Shown: positions 8,526-17,145 of the stretch, piece by piece
Layout: each line of letters begins with the position of its first letter
How positions within the stretch are numbered: position 1 is the first letter of the stretch
NCBI GenBank assembly: GCA_017409465.1
Contig: JAFQSQ010000051.1
Coordinates: 1 to 43,561 of the forward strand
Source of the DNA: Akkermansia sp.
GTDB taxonomy: Bacteria > Verrucomicrobiota > Verrucomicrobiia > Verrucomicrobiales > Akkermansiaceae
Direction: 5' to 3'
Length of the DNA stretch: 43,561 bases
Made by a program: the position numbers and the translations under genes
The notes under the pieces: model-generated
The model's database searches: none
What the model was told of the DNA's origin: nothing
What the model saw: only the letters and a program-made list of their open reading frames with translations

Positions 8526-8554
8526 ACTCTATCATGAAGAAGTGGTGTTTTCAA
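8526..8554 (-). promoter_or_regulatory. Promoter of phosphate transporter gene
   Basis: Minus strand: TTGAAA (8554-8549), 17-bp spacer, TAGAGT (8531-8526). Predicted start of transcription near 8519, five nucleotides before the ATG at 8514. An alternative TATACT box lies farther upstream. Confidence 0.4.
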
Positions 8555-8618
8555 GTATAATCGCGCTTTTTCTGAGCCCGATCTGCGGGGCGCAATGATT
8601 CATGGTCAATCGTCATTC

Positions 8619-8883
8619 GGGAACTTCTAAAAAGTCTGATTAGCGCGGCAAATTGAAATTTAAAGGACAAAGGACAATGGACGAAGGACCCGCCGTCGCT
8701 CCTGCGGAGCTTTGGCGTGGCAAATGGAAGGTTCGGCGAGCCCCCGGCTCGCAGCAAGACAAAGCGCAGATTACAAATCCCTTACATGCGAGCAATGCGA
8801 GCGGAATTCTGCACCTTGTCCATCGTACATTTTACTTTGTACTTATTGAGTAATTTTAATATGCCGATTTATTAGAAGTTCCC
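8619..8883. mobile_element. MITE-like element, 265 bp, with perfect terminal inverted repeats
   Basis: The ends are GGGAACTTCTAA (8619-8630) and TTAGAAGTTCCC (8872-8883), a perfect 12-bp inverted repeat that continues imperfectly for about 20 bp. Inside, AAGGACAATGGACGAAGG near the left and the reverse complement of ACGATGGACAAGG near the right form a second inverted pair. The element is non-coding and fills most of the 388-bp gap 8515-8902. A second, 219-bp member lies at 30571-30789, and fragments occur near 150-220, 2144-2176 and 43356-43386. No transposase gene with these ends is in the window, and no obvious target duplication flanks it. Confidence 0.75.
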
Positions 8884-8902
8884 ACTCGTCTATGGATAAT
8901 CC

Positions 8903-10105
8903 TCAATATCCTTGCCAGAATTCGAGCTTGCCGGTGGGAATCGAATCGCCGGGTTTGAGCGAATCCCAGTTGAATACGATGCGTGTGCGGAAACGCGACC
9001 CATCGGGTGTGCCGAACAGCAGGTCGATACCCTGCTCACCGCTGCGTACATTCTTCAGGCGCTTCAGTTCGCTCAGCGGGATGCGGACGGTGCAGGTCTG
9101 CTTGCCGGCATCGGCCGGCTCGCGCTTCATCAGGAAGGCTATGGCATCGTAGTCACGATTGACCGTGTATTCGGGATCCTGGATGTAGGCGTTGACGCAG
9201 AACTCTGCCTGGCAGCGCAGGGAGATATTCAGTGCGTCGCCGTCGTAGGCGATATCCAGCGCCTCCACTACGGGTTCTGCGGCGTTGTCCGGGTAGAAGA
9301 CGGGAGCTTTGCCCTCCACGGCAAAGGTCTCAGAGCAGTCCAGAATGCTGCAGGAGGAGGGGGTCATGTAGGTGGGCTTGAGCCCGAAAGTATAGTTGCC
9401 GCTGCCCATCAGGGGAGTACCCTGGGCATCATTCATCGAGGTGGGACCATCGTTGTGGGGCAGGTTGAGACCGTGTCCCAGTTCGTGGGCGAAGCCTCCG
9501 TACCACTTGGTGAGCAGGCGCCCTTCCGGCGTGTCCTGCCCCAGGTGCCTGATATCAAAATCCGGGTAGTCGAGAGCGAAGCAATTGCGCCCAAGCCCGT
9601 AGAAGGGAACGCCGCCGGGATTCTTGTCGCCGTACTCCGCATCATAGTGGGTAGGCATGATGACGAAGGTGTGGTGGCTGAGTTTCTTGTCGGGATTGGC
9701 CTCAAAGTAGGCATTGATTTCCTCCAGACAGGCTCCGTGGCCAGAGCCATAGCTGTATTCCTTGTGACTCTTCTTGCCGCGGATGAGGATGATATCCACG
9801 TTGCCGTTGGGCAGCATGTTCAGCCCGAACGCGCGCTTGCCGTAGCCATGGCGCTGCATCTCTTTCGCATAGAACTGCTGCAGGTAGAGCAGCAGCTCGC
9901 TGAGCCTCCGTTCATAGTCGGCGATGGGGGCATTATCATTGCCGGTGAAGTAGACGACGTTGAGTTTGTAAGCCGGTTTTTCCAGCTCGATGCTGTCGGC
10001 AAGACGTGCCTTGGCGGCATCTGAAAAATGCGCAGGAACGGCGGCGCTGAGCGAGGGTACCAGCGCCAGCGTACTCATCACGGAAATCATCATGGTGGCG
10101 TTCAT
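8903..10105 (-). CDS. Secreted metzincin-type zinc metallopeptidase
   Basis: A 400-aa exported protein. The start is taken at 10105 rather than the upstream ATG at 10141: it gives a classical signal peptide (MNATMMISVMSTLALV, cleavage near SLSAA-VPAHF) and lies one base after the transcription start predicted from its promoter. The zinc motif HELGHGLNLPH (H207, E208, H211, H217) is the extended HExxHxxGxxH form of metzincins, and PLMGSGNYTFG about 25 residues later supplies a likely Met-turn. The C-terminal ~140 residues look beta-rich and could be a binding domain. The natural substrate is unknown; a host glycoprotein or periplasmic protein is possible. No cysteine-switch propeptide is evident. 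Confidence 0.82.
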   Translation of the reverse strand: MNATMMISVMSTLALVPSLSAAVPAHFSDAAKARLADSIELEKPAYKLNVVYFTGNDNAPIADYERRLSELLLYLQQFYAKEMQRHGYGKRAFGLNMLPNGNVDIILIRGKKSHKEYSYGSGHGACLEEINAYFEANPDKKLSHHTFVIMPTHYDAEYGDKNPGGVPFYGLGRNCFALDYPDFDIRHLGQDTPEGRLLTKWYGGFAHELGHGLNLPHNDGPTSMNDAQGTPLMGSGNYTFGLKPTYMTPSSCSILDCSETFAVEGKAPVFYPDNAAEPVVEALDIAYDGDALNISLRCQAEFCVNAYIQDPEYTVNRDYDAIAFLMKREPADAGKQTCTVRIPLSELKRLKNVRSGEQGIDLLFGTPDGSRFRTRIVFNWDSLKPGDSIPTGKLEFWQGY

Positions 10106-10112
10106 GCCTCTG

Positions 10113-10141
10113 TTTCTACCAGATTCCGCATCTTCTGACAA
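10113..10141 (-). promoter_or_regulatory. Promoter of metzincin gene, leaderless
   Basis: Minus strand: TTGTCA (10141-10136), 17-bp spacer, extended -10 TGgTAGAAA with the hexamer at 10118-10113. Seven bases later the ATG at 10105 follows by one base. Confidence 0.55.
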
Positions 10142-10236
10142 GCCGAAACATGCAGTGGTGCAATTATCGAACCGTCACATTGCTTCGCAAATCCGTCACA
10201 GACTGCACTTTTTGCCTTTGTTGAGTGATATTTAGC

Positions 10237-10264
10237 TTGATAAACAGGCAGATTCGTGTATACT
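10237..10264 (+). promoter_or_regulatory. Promoter of asd
   Basis: TTGATA (10237-10242), 16-bp spacer, TATACT (10259-10264). This leaves an untranslated leader of about 40 nt before the asd ATG, unlike the leaderless genes nearby. Confidence 0.5.
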
Positions 10265-10310
10265 CGCCCGCGCACGGAGCGAAGAACTAAGCCTGTGTGG
10301 AATACCGAAC

Positions 10311-11327
10311 ATGAACATGACAAATCCCAGAGTTGCTATCGTAGGCGCCACCGGAGCTGTGGGCGTCGAGATTCTTTCCTGCCTTGAGAGCCGCCAATTT
10401 CCGCTGGCCTCGCTCAAACTTCTGGCCTCTCATCGTTCTGCCGGTAAACAGGTAGCTTTCCGCGGGCAGATGCTGACGGTGGAGGCACTGACGAAGGACT
10501 CTTTCCATGATGTCGATATCGCGCTTTTTGCTGCCGGTGGTGATATCTCTCGCGAGTATGCTCCCGTGGCGGGTGAGTGCGGCTGCGTGGTGGTGGACAA
10601 CTCTTCGGCCTTCCGCCAGGATCCGCAAGTGCCGCTGGTGGTGCCCGAAATCAATGGCTCTGCTGCCTTTGAGCATCCGCGCAACATCATCGCCAACCCG
10701 AATTGCACGACCATCATCACGCTGATGGCTCTCTACCCGCTGCATCTCAAGTACGGCCTCAAGACAATCATCGCCAGCAGCTATCAGGCTGTATCCGGCA
10801 GTGGCCAGCATGGTATCACGGAGCTGGAGAATCAGGTGCGTGCCATTGTGGACGGGCATCCGGTAGAGATTTCGACCTATCCGCGTCAGATTGCTTTCAA
10901 CGTGTTACCCCAGATTGACAAGTTTGCCGATAATGGTTATACCAAGGAGGAGCTCAAGATGCTCAACGAAGGCCGCAAGATTATGGGGCTGCCGGAGTTG
11001 AACGTGACCTGCACCTGTGTGCGCGTGCCCGTGTACCGCAGTCACTCCATCTCCTGTATTGCGCAGTTTGAGAAACCGGTGGATGTAGCGGGAGCCCGCG
11101 CCTGCTTCGATGGAATGCCCGGTATCGCTCTTATGGATGATATCGACAACAATGTGTGGCCTACACCGCTGGATTCCACCAATGGCGATACCTGTTACGT
11201 GGGTCGTATCCGCAAGGATATTGCCGTTGATAACGCCCTGAACCTCTGGGTGGTAGGCGATCAGGTGCGCAAGGGCGCCGCCCTCAATGCTGTGCAGATT
11301 GCAGAACTTCTTGTAAAAGGTTGTTGA
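10311..11327 (+). CDS. asd: Aspartate-semialdehyde dehydrogenase
   Basis: A 338-aa cytoplasmic enzyme converting aspartyl phosphate to aspartate semialdehyde with NADPH, the branch point for lysine/diaminopimelate, methionine and threonine. The N-terminal nucleotide site is VAIVGATGAVG. The catalytic cysteine is C132 in IIANPNCTT; the following SSYQAVSGSGQHG and the RVPVYRSHS segment carry substrate-binding residues and the active-site region of the family. The length is normal. The second ATG, two codons in, is an equally possible start. The stop is 2 bp before the ATG of the prenyl synthase gene, so the two form an operon although their pathways differ; DAP for peptidoglycan and the polyprenyl carrier are both cell-wall supplies. 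Confidence 0.96.
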   Translation: MNMTNPRVAIVGATGAVGVEILSCLESRQFPLASLKLLASHRSAGKQVAFRGQMLTVEALTKDSFHDVDIALFAAGGDISREYAPVAGECGCVVVDNSSAFRQDPQVPLVVPEINGSAAFEHPRNIIANPNCTTIITLMALYPLHLKYGLKTIIASSYQAVSGSGQHGITELENQVRAIVDGHPVEISTYPRQIAFNVLPQIDKFADNGYTKEELKMLNEGRKIMGLPELNVTCTCVRVPVYRSHSISCIAQFEKPVDVAGARACFDGMPGIALMDDIDNNVWPTPLDSTNGDTCYVGRIRKDIAVDNALNLWVVGDQVRKGAALNAVQIAELLVKGC

Positions 11328-11329
11328 CC

Positions 11330-12214
11330 ATGGATATCAAGACTCTCATCAAGGAAACGGCGGCTAAAGTCGAGACTCGCCTCAACGAGTTGCTGCCGGC
11401 GGAAGACGTAGCCCCGGTGACGCTGCACAAGGCGATGCGCTACAGCATCTTTGCCGGTGGTAAGCGTATCCGCCCGCTGCTCTGCATCGAGGCCGCCAAA
11501 GCTTGTGGAGGCAGCGAGGAGAACGCCCTCAATGCAGCCTGTGCTCTGGAAACGCTGCACACCTACACCCTGATTCACGATGATTTGCCCTGCATGGACG
11601 ATGACGACCTGCGCCGCGGCCGACCCACCAACCACAAGGTATTCGGCGAAGGCGTGGCCGTGCTGGCCGGCGATGCTTTGCTGACGGAGGCCTTTGCCAT
11701 GCTGGCGCGAGTACCGGCCAATGAGCGCTACGATGTGCGGGACTACGTCGCGGAGTTTGCTTTCCGCACCGGTAGCCTGAACCTGGTAGGCGGGCAGGTG
11801 CTCGACCTGGAGGGTGAGGGCCGGCAACTGAGTGTGGATGAGCTTCGCGCCATCCACCACGGCAAGACCTCGGCGCTCATCATCACCTCGCTGCGCCTTG
11901 GCGGTATGTCTGCCGGCTGTACTGCTGAGCAGCTTGATGCTCTGACCGCCTATGGGCGTGACCTTGGCCTGGCCTTCCAGATTATCGACGATATCCTCGA
12001 TGTCACCTCGTCGCCCGAAGTGCTCGGCAAGAGCATCGGCAAGGATGCCCGTGAGCAGAAGGCGACTTACCCGGCTCTGGTTGGTATGGAGAATGCCCGC
12101 GCTGAGGCGCGCTCTCTGACAGCTGCCGCCCGCGCTGATCTGGCTGTATTCTCTGCCCGCCGCGCTGAGAATCTTCTGGCCATCAGCGACTATCTGCTGA
12201 AGCGTGATTATTGA
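11330..12214 (+). CDS. ispA: Polyprenyl (farnesyl-type) diphosphate synthase
   Basis: A 294-aa trans-isoprenyl diphosphate synthase that condenses IPP with allylic diphosphates to give FPP, or possibly GGPP. The first Asp-rich motif with its loop (HDDLPCMDDDDLRRGRPTNH) and the second (DDILDVTSS), plus FAGGKRIRP for IPP binding, are intact. The two-residue insertion in the first motif (DDLPCMD) is typical of bacterial FPP synthases. The start MDIKTL is 2 bp after asd; a TTG nine bases earlier would overlap asd and is less likely. The product chain length cannot be decided from sequence by eye. The gene is followed by a long hairpin. Confidence 0.93.
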   Translation: MDIKTLIKETAAKVETRLNELLPAEDVAPVTLHKAMRYSIFAGGKRIRPLLCIEAAKACGGSEENALNAACALETLHTYTLIHDDLPCMDDDDLRRGRPTNHKVFGEGVAVLAGDALLTEAFAMLARVPANERYDVRDYVAEFAFRTGSLNLVGGQVLDLEGEGRQLSVDELRAIHHGKTSALIITSLRLGGMSAGCTAEQLDALTAYGRDLGLAFQIIDDILDVTSSPEVLGKSIGKDAREQKATYPALVGMENARAEARSLTAAARADLAVFSARRAENLLAISDYLLKRDY

Positions 12215-12245
12215 TTGCGCCCACGTCACCACTCTTTTTGACCGA

Positions 12246-12280
12246 AACGCGGAAGCTGCGAGTGATGCTGCTTCCGCGTT
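12246..12280 (+). terminator. Hairpin after the asd-ispA operon
   Basis: Perfect 11-bp arms AACGCGGAAGC and GCTTCCGCGTT around a 13-nt loop, 32 bp after the ispA stop. No T run follows on the plus strand; on the minus strand CAAAAAGAG follows. Confidence 0.5.
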
Positions 12281-12387
12281 CCTGCTATACACGCCCGGAT
12301 AGTATCAGATTATAGAATCAGCTCGGATTTGCTGAAGGACTGGAAGAAGCTTGCCAGGGAACGCTCCAAAATCGCGCAAAAAATGGA

Positions 12388-12417
12388 TTGACAAACCATA
12401 CTGTCTTACGCTATAAA
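12388..12417 (+). promoter_or_regulatory. Near-consensus sigma70 promoter upstream of rhuM-like gene
   Basis: TTGACA (12388-12393), 18-bp spacer, TATAAA (12412-12417): the best match to consensus in the window. The transcript would carry a leader of about 200 nt before the chosen rhuM ATG (12626), containing an AAGGAGGGTG at 12471-12480. I find no riboswitch fold in it by eye. Confidence 0.65.
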
Positions 12418-12625
12418 ACCTCCGCGCTCATCCAGGCAAAAAACAAGAAGAAGTGGCTTGTCCGTGTCGAAAGGAGGGTGTCAACTCAGCTTTCCGGATT
12501 GGATTGCAAGAAATGTGGAATCGAGGAGAATTTACAGTATCGGAGCCGCTTCTTGTCCCTTCAGAAAATCGGGATTAAAAAGAGCCAAAAAGAGAAAAAA
12601 AGGTCGAAGTAGGGTCAAAGTTTCT

Positions 12626-13618
12626 ATGAAGAAGACTAATTTTCCTATCCTGATATACCAGACCACGGATGGTCTGACCAAGGTGAATGTCACCTTTGAG
12701 GAGGATACTGTCTGGCTGACTCAAGAGCAGATGGCGGAGCTGTTTCAGAAATCAAAGTCGACGATTAACTATCATATTCAGCAGGTGTATGAAGATGGAG
12801 AGCTTAATCGGGATGCCACTATGAGAAAATTCGAAAATTTCGAATTTTCTACTAAGCCGTTGAACTTCTATAACTTGGATATGGTGATTTCCGTGGGGTA
12901 TCGTGTGCGTTCTCAGCGCGGCGTGCAATTCCGCTTGTGGGCGGCGGGTATCATCAAGGAGTACATGCGGAAGGGCTTTGCCATGGATGATGCTCGGTTA
13001 AAGGAGCTGGGCGGTGGCGGCTATTTCAGGGAGCTGCTGGCACGTATTCGCGACATCCGCGCGTCGGAGAAAGTGTTTTACCGACAGGTGCTGGAGATTT
13101 ATGCCACGAGCATTGATTATGATCCCAAAGCGGAGATTTCCATAGAGTTTTTCAAGAAGGTGCAGAACAAGATTCACTACGCCGTACACGGGGAAACCGC
13201 GGCTGAGGTGATTTATCACAGGGCAGATGCCGAGAAGGAGTTCATGGGGCTGATGACCTTCGCCGGCAGTCAGTCGACGCTGGTGGAGGCCAAGGTGGCG
13301 AGGAATTACCTGAACGAAAAGGAACTGCGGGCGATGGGACAAATAGTTTCCGGGTATCTGGACTTTGCCGAGCGACAGGCAGAGCGTGAGCAGCCGATGA
13401 CCATGCAGGACTGGGCAGCGCACCTGGACCGTATGCTGACGATGAGTGGGGAACAGTTACTGCTGGATGCCGGTAGCATCAGCCATGAGCAGGCCATGCA
13501 AAAAGCAACAGAGGAATACAAGAAGTACAAGGCCAGGACTCTCAGCAACGTGGAGCAGGATTATCTGCTCTGCATGAAAGATTTGCAGAGGAAGGGCAAA
13601 GAGTACAATAAACCATGA
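12626..13618 (+). CDS. Virulence RhuM family protein
   Basis: A 330-aa protein of the RhuM family, named for a gene on Salmonella pathogenicity island 3 and scattered among bacteria on accessory islands; its biochemical function is not known. Hallmarks: VWLTQEQMAELF and STINYHIQQVYEDGEL near the N-terminus (a DNA-binding-like helix pair), then the ubiquitous family phrase LNFYNLDMVISVGYRVRS, followed by a helical body and a basic C-terminus. The start at MKKTNFPILIY fits the family; the open frame continues upstream for 56 codons but that stretch is basic, low-complexity and lies in the leader. It stands alone between the asd operon and tRNA genes, which are common insertion points, suggesting horizontal gain. 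Confidence 0.85.
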   Translation: MKKTNFPILIYQTTDGLTKVNVTFEEDTVWLTQEQMAELFQKSKSTINYHIQQVYEDGELNRDATMRKFENFEFSTKPLNFYNLDMVISVGYRVRSQRGVQFRLWAAGIIKEYMRKGFAMDDARLKELGGGGYFRELLARIRDIRASEKVFYRQVLEIYATSIDYDPKAEISIEFFKKVQNKIHYAVHGETAAEVIYHRADAEKEFMGLMTFAGSQSTLVEAKVARNYLNEKELRAMGQIVSGYLDFAERQAEREQPMTMQDWAAHLDRMLTMSGEQLLLDAGSISHEQAMQKATEEYKKYKARTLSNVEQDYLLCMKDLQRKGKEYNKP

Positions 13619-13715
13619 TTCCCCATCCATCAGCTTCGACACCTGCATAAACCGGGATGCCTACCGGAACGGCTGGGATGACTGCGAGCCGGATATGCAG
13701 AGGGGGATAATCAAA

Positions 13716-13753
13716 AACGCACTGTGAAGAGGTTTCGTCTTCTACAGTGCGTT
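13716..13753 (-). terminator. Terminator of the tRNA transcript
   Basis: Arms AACGCACTGT and ACAGTGCGTT with further GAAGA/TCTTC pairing inside. On the minus strand the hairpin is followed by TTTTTGATT, so it fits rho-independent termination of the tRNA-Phe/tRNA-Pro transcript. It may also stop read-through from the rhuM side. Confidence 0.75.
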
Positions 13754-13772
13754 ATTTGCGGTTAAAATCTGA

Positions 13773-13846
13773 TCGGGGCGACAGGATTCGAACCTACGAC
13801 ATCCAGCTCCCAAAGCTGGCGCTCTACCAGGCTGAGCTACGCCCCG
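13773..13846 (-). tRNA. tRNA-Pro (anticodon UGG)
   Basis: A 74-nt cloverleaf on the minus strand: acceptor CGGGGCG / CGCCCCG with discriminator A, D-arm TAGCTCAGCCTGGTAGAGC, anticodon stem CCAGC/GCTGG around loop TTTGGGA (anticodon TGG), and T-arm GTAGGTTCGAATCCTGTC. The 3' CCA is not encoded. It lies 29 bp downstream of tRNA-Phe, presumably in one transcript. Confidence 0.96.
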
Positions 13847-13875
13847 AAAAAATGCCGATTTTTTGGCAAAAAAAA

Positions 13876-13951
13876 TGGTGGCTCGGGACGGGATCGAACC
13901 GCCGACACGCGGATTTTCAATCCGCTGCTCTACCAACTGAGCTACCGAGCC
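13876..13951 (-). tRNA. tRNA-Phe (anticodon GAA)
   Basis: A 76-nt cloverleaf on the minus strand: acceptor GGCTCGG / CCGAGCC, D-arm TAGCTCAGTTGGTAGAGC, anticodon stem GCGGA/TCCGC around loop TTGAAAA (anticodon GAA), and T-arm GGCGGTTCGATCCCGTC. The discriminator A is followed by an encoded CCA, unlike the neighbouring tRNA-Pro. Confidence 0.97.
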
Positions 13952-14093
13952 ACTTGCGCTGCCCGCTTTGAACGGGGTGCGGCGCAATAATACTCCTTTT
14001 TGTCGGAATTGACAAGCAAAAAATGATAAATTTATGTAAAATTATGACGATGATTATTTTCTATCGTTGCAAGCGGTTGAATATAAAATAAGA

Positions 14094-14118
14094 AGAGCCA
14101 CCTATAAAAGGTGGCTCT
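14094..14118 (-). terminator. Terminator of polA
   Basis: Perfect 10-bp stem AGAGCCACCT / AGGTGGCTCT with loop ATAAA. On the minus strand it is followed by TCTTATTTTATA, and lies 19 bp after the polA stop. Confidence 0.7.
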
Positions 14119-14137
14119 CAAGGGGAGACGGTGTGCG

Positions 14138-16912
14138 TTAATGTGCGTCCAGCCAGTTGTCAGCGGTATTGGCCTCCACTTCCAGCGGTACATCGTTGGG
14201 CAAGGGAAGCGCCTGCTGCATAGCGGCAACAATCTGCGGGATGAGGTCGTGTTCGTCTTCGTGCAGATCGATGAGCAGTTCGTCGTGTATCTGCATGATG
14301 AGGCTGCTGCGTCTGCCGCGCAGCAGCTCAGCCACGCGAATCATGGCGATTTTAATCATATCTGCGGCAGAGCCCTGGATGGGGGTGTTGATGGCGGTGC
14401 GCTCTGCGGCGGCGCGGAGATTGAAATTGGCACTGTTGAGGTCCGGTAGTTTGCGGCGGCGTCCGCAGAGGGTCTCGGCGTAGCCTCGCTCCCGTGATCC
14501 GGCAATGAGGCTGTCCATGCATTCCTTGACGCGGGGGAACTGCTCGAAGTAGCTTTCTATCAGGGCGGCAGCGGTGCCTCTCGGGCAGTCCAAGCGCTGC
14601 GAGAGACCGAACGCAGAGATGCCGTAGATGATACCGAAGTTTACCGTCTTGGCGGCGCGACGCATGTCAGCCGTGACGTTTTCACGTGCTACGCCGTAGA
14701 TGCGGGCGGCCGTTTCAGCGTGGATATCGCGCCCGTCGCGGAAGGCTGCCACCATGGCGGGGTCGCCGGAGAGGGCGGCCATGATACGGAGCTCGATTTG
14801 TGAATAGTCGGCAGAGAGGATGGTGTGGTGCGCATCGCGTGCGGTGAAGGCGCGGCGGATGAGCCTGCCAGCCTCGGAGCGAATGGGGATATTCTGCAGG
14901 TTGGGGTTCTGTGAGGCCAGACGCCCGGTAGCGGTGACCATCTGCTGCAGGGTGGAGTGGATACGCCCGTCCACCGGCGAGATGTAGCGGGGAAGGGCGT
15001 CCAGATAGGTGCCCTTGAGTTTGGTCAGTTCGCGGTATTCCAGGATGCGCCCCACCAGCGGAGAGAGGGGAACGAGCTTACGCAGTGTCTCTTCGTCGGT
15101 CACGTATTGCCCGGTGCGGGTCTTTTTGGGCTTGGCAAGCAGCTTCATTTCACCAAAGAGGAGCTCGCCCAGCTGTCGGGGAGAATTGAGATTGATGGGG
15201 CGCCCTATCTCGGCATCTATGGTTTCGCGGAGGGTGTCAATCTGCTTGCCCAGTTCCTCGGAGGCACTCAGCAGTTGCCCCGGCTCTACCCGCATGCCCT
15301 CGGCCTCGATATCTGCCAGCACCGGCACGAGCGGGAACTCTACCTCGCGCATCAGCCTGTCCTGCCCGGCCTCGACGAGCTGAGTTTGCAGGATGTCGGC
15401 CAGCTGCAGCGTGATGTCGGCATCCTCTGCGGCGTAATCAGCCATGATTTCCAGCGGTACGGCAGCGGTGTCCATCTCCTTATCTTTACCGGCGATGTCT
15501 TCCAGTCGTACGGTGCGGTAGTGCAGCAGCGCTTCGGCCATGTCATCCATGTTGTGTCGCAGCTCCGGGTAGAGGGCACTGTGAGCCAGCATGGCGTCAA
15601 AGAAAGGCCCGTTCACAGGTACTCCGGCAGCCCGCAGTACCTGCAAATCGAACTTGAGATTCAGCCCGACCTTTTCTGCACCACCGGCAAAGGCTGCTCG
15701 GAATGCTTCCAGCTCTGCCGTATCTGCGATGGCTACGTAGCAGGCTTCGTGCGGGGTGATGCAGAATGACACCCCCAGTAATCTGTCCTGCAAGGGGTCG
15801 AGCCCAGTGGTCTCGGTATCGAAGGCCCAGCGGGGGGCGTTTTCCAGCCGGGAGGCTAATTCCTGACGCTCCGCTGCCGTGGTGATGAGCCGGTAGCGGT
15901 GAGGGGTGCTGTGGAGGTCTGCCAGCTGCGGAGCGGCGAACAGGTCCAGCTGGGCAGGTTCATCAGGGCTTGTCTCCTCCTTCCCGGCTACGGCGGTGGC
16001 AAACAGCTCACCGAAGTCGGCATCCGGCGTGTTTTTTTCATCTTTGCCGCAGATGCGGTCGGCCAGGGTGCGGAACTCGAGCTTGTGGAGGATATCGCGC
16101 AGGGCTTCGGTATCGAAATCCCGGCGCTTGCAGTCATCGATGCTTACCGGCAGCGGTACATCACGGCGAATGGTTGCCAACTCGTAGGAAAGACGTGCGT
16201 TGTCGGCGTTGGTCTCAATTTTCTCGCGCATCTTGCCTTTGATTTCGGCGGTTCGGGTGAGCAGCTCCTCTACGCTACCGAACTGCTGAATGAGTTTCTG
16301 CGCGGTCTTGGCGCCCACGCCCGGTACCCCGGGGATGTTGTCTGAAGCATCCCCCATGAGCGCCAGGATATCAATGATCTGCGTCGGGGTTGAGATTCCC
16401 CATTCCTCCAGAAATGCCTCCATCGTGACGTGCTCGAACTCGCTGCCTTTCTTGCCGGGACGCAGCATGGAGCAGGTCGGTGAGAAAAGCTGCCCCAGGT
16501 CTTTGTCCTTAGAGACCATGAGTGCGCTCATATCCCCACGCTCATCGGCCAGTCGAGTGAAGGTGCCGATGACGTCGTCGGCCTCGAAGCCGGGCAGACG
16601 CACGGTGGTGATGCGCATGGCTGCCAGGATATCCGTAATCCAGGGGATGGAGTCGCGCAGCTCCTGTGGCATGGCCTGCCGATTGGCTTTGTATTCTGCG
16701 TAGCGTTCGTGACGGAAGGTCGGCCCCGAGGGATCGAGGCAAGCGACGATGTGGGTGGGCTGTTCTTTCTCGATGATATGCACCACGGTGTTGATGAAGC
16801 CGAACATGGCCGAGGTGTTCAACCCGGCTGAGGTGCGCATCGGATTATTGATGAACGCATAGAAAGCGCGGTATATCAGCGCCATACCATCCAGTATGCA
16901 GAAAGTACCCAT
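14138..16912 (-). CDS. polA: DNA polymerase I
   Basis: A 924-aa polymerase for gap filling, Okazaki primer removal and repair. The start MGTFCILDGMALIYRAFYAF matches the family; an upstream ATG (16951) would add 13 unlike residues. Domains: 5'-3' exonuclease (about 1-290, with FEADDVIGT and the helix-hairpin-helix GVPGVGAKTA), 3'-5' exonuclease (about 355-530, with FDTETTGLD, NLKFD and YAAEDAD all present, so proofreading is probably active), and the polymerase (about 550-924) with motif A DYSQIELR, motif B RRAAKTVNFGIIYG and motif C MQIHDELL. It is convergent with nothing; its upstream side faces the A2M gene end. A terminator follows, then the tRNA genes. Confidence 0.97.
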   Translation of the reverse strand: MGTFCILDGMALIYRAFYAFINNPMRTSAGLNTSAMFGFINTVVHIIEKEQPTHIVACLDPSGPTFRHERYAEYKANRQAMPQELRDSIPWITDILAAMRITTVRLPGFEADDVIGTFTRLADERGDMSALMVSKDKDLGQLFSPTCSMLRPGKKGSEFEHVTMEAFLEEWGISTPTQIIDILALMGDASDNIPGVPGVGAKTAQKLIQQFGSVEELLTRTAEIKGKMREKIETNADNARLSYELATIRRDVPLPVSIDDCKRRDFDTEALRDILHKLEFRTLADRICGKDEKNTPDADFGELFATAVAGKEETSPDEPAQLDLFAAPQLADLHSTPHRYRLITTAAERQELASRLENAPRWAFDTETTGLDPLQDRLLGVSFCITPHEACYVAIADTAELEAFRAAFAGGAEKVGLNLKFDLQVLRAAGVPVNGPFFDAMLAHSALYPELRHNMDDMAEALLHYRTVRLEDIAGKDKEMDTAAVPLEIMADYAAEDADITLQLADILQTQLVEAGQDRLMREVEFPLVPVLADIEAEGMRVEPGQLLSASEELGKQIDTLRETIDAEIGRPINLNSPRQLGELLFGEMKLLAKPKKTRTGQYVTDEETLRKLVPLSPLVGRILEYRELTKLKGTYLDALPRYISPVDGRIHSTLQQMVTATGRLASQNPNLQNIPIRSEAGRLIRRAFTARDAHHTILSADYSQIELRIMAALSGDPAMVAAFRDGRDIHAETAARIYGVARENVTADMRRAAKTVNFGIIYGISAFGLSQRLDCPRGTAAALIESYFEQFPRVKECMDSLIAGSRERGYAETLCGRRRKLPDLNSANFNLRAAAERTAINTPIQGSAADMIKIAMIRVAELLRGRRSSLIMQIHDELLIDLHEDEHDLIPQIVAAMQQALPLPNDVPLEVEANTADNWLDAH

Positions 16913-17145
16913 TGCCCGCACATGGTAGCATGCTGCACCCCCTCCCCGCAAGCAAAAAGCCTCCCGTTACCGGGTGAATGACACACGTGTTCCGTTGATT
17001 GGATAAGCTATTGAAATATCAACAACGTTTCGGGAGAAGCCCCCTCTCATCACCCGGGCTGCGATGCAGCCCCCCTGACGGGCGGTGCAGGGTTTGCTGT
17101 GCTCACGTGAAAGCTCGCCGGCGCGAGCGAGGAGGGGAGGGAGGT

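Noticed and set aside
12388..12612. 74-codon frame upstream of the rhuM-like gene
   Set aside because: Its first codon is the -35 box of the promoter; the possible GTG at 12478 is too close to the AAGGAGG. Composition is lysine-rich and low complexity.
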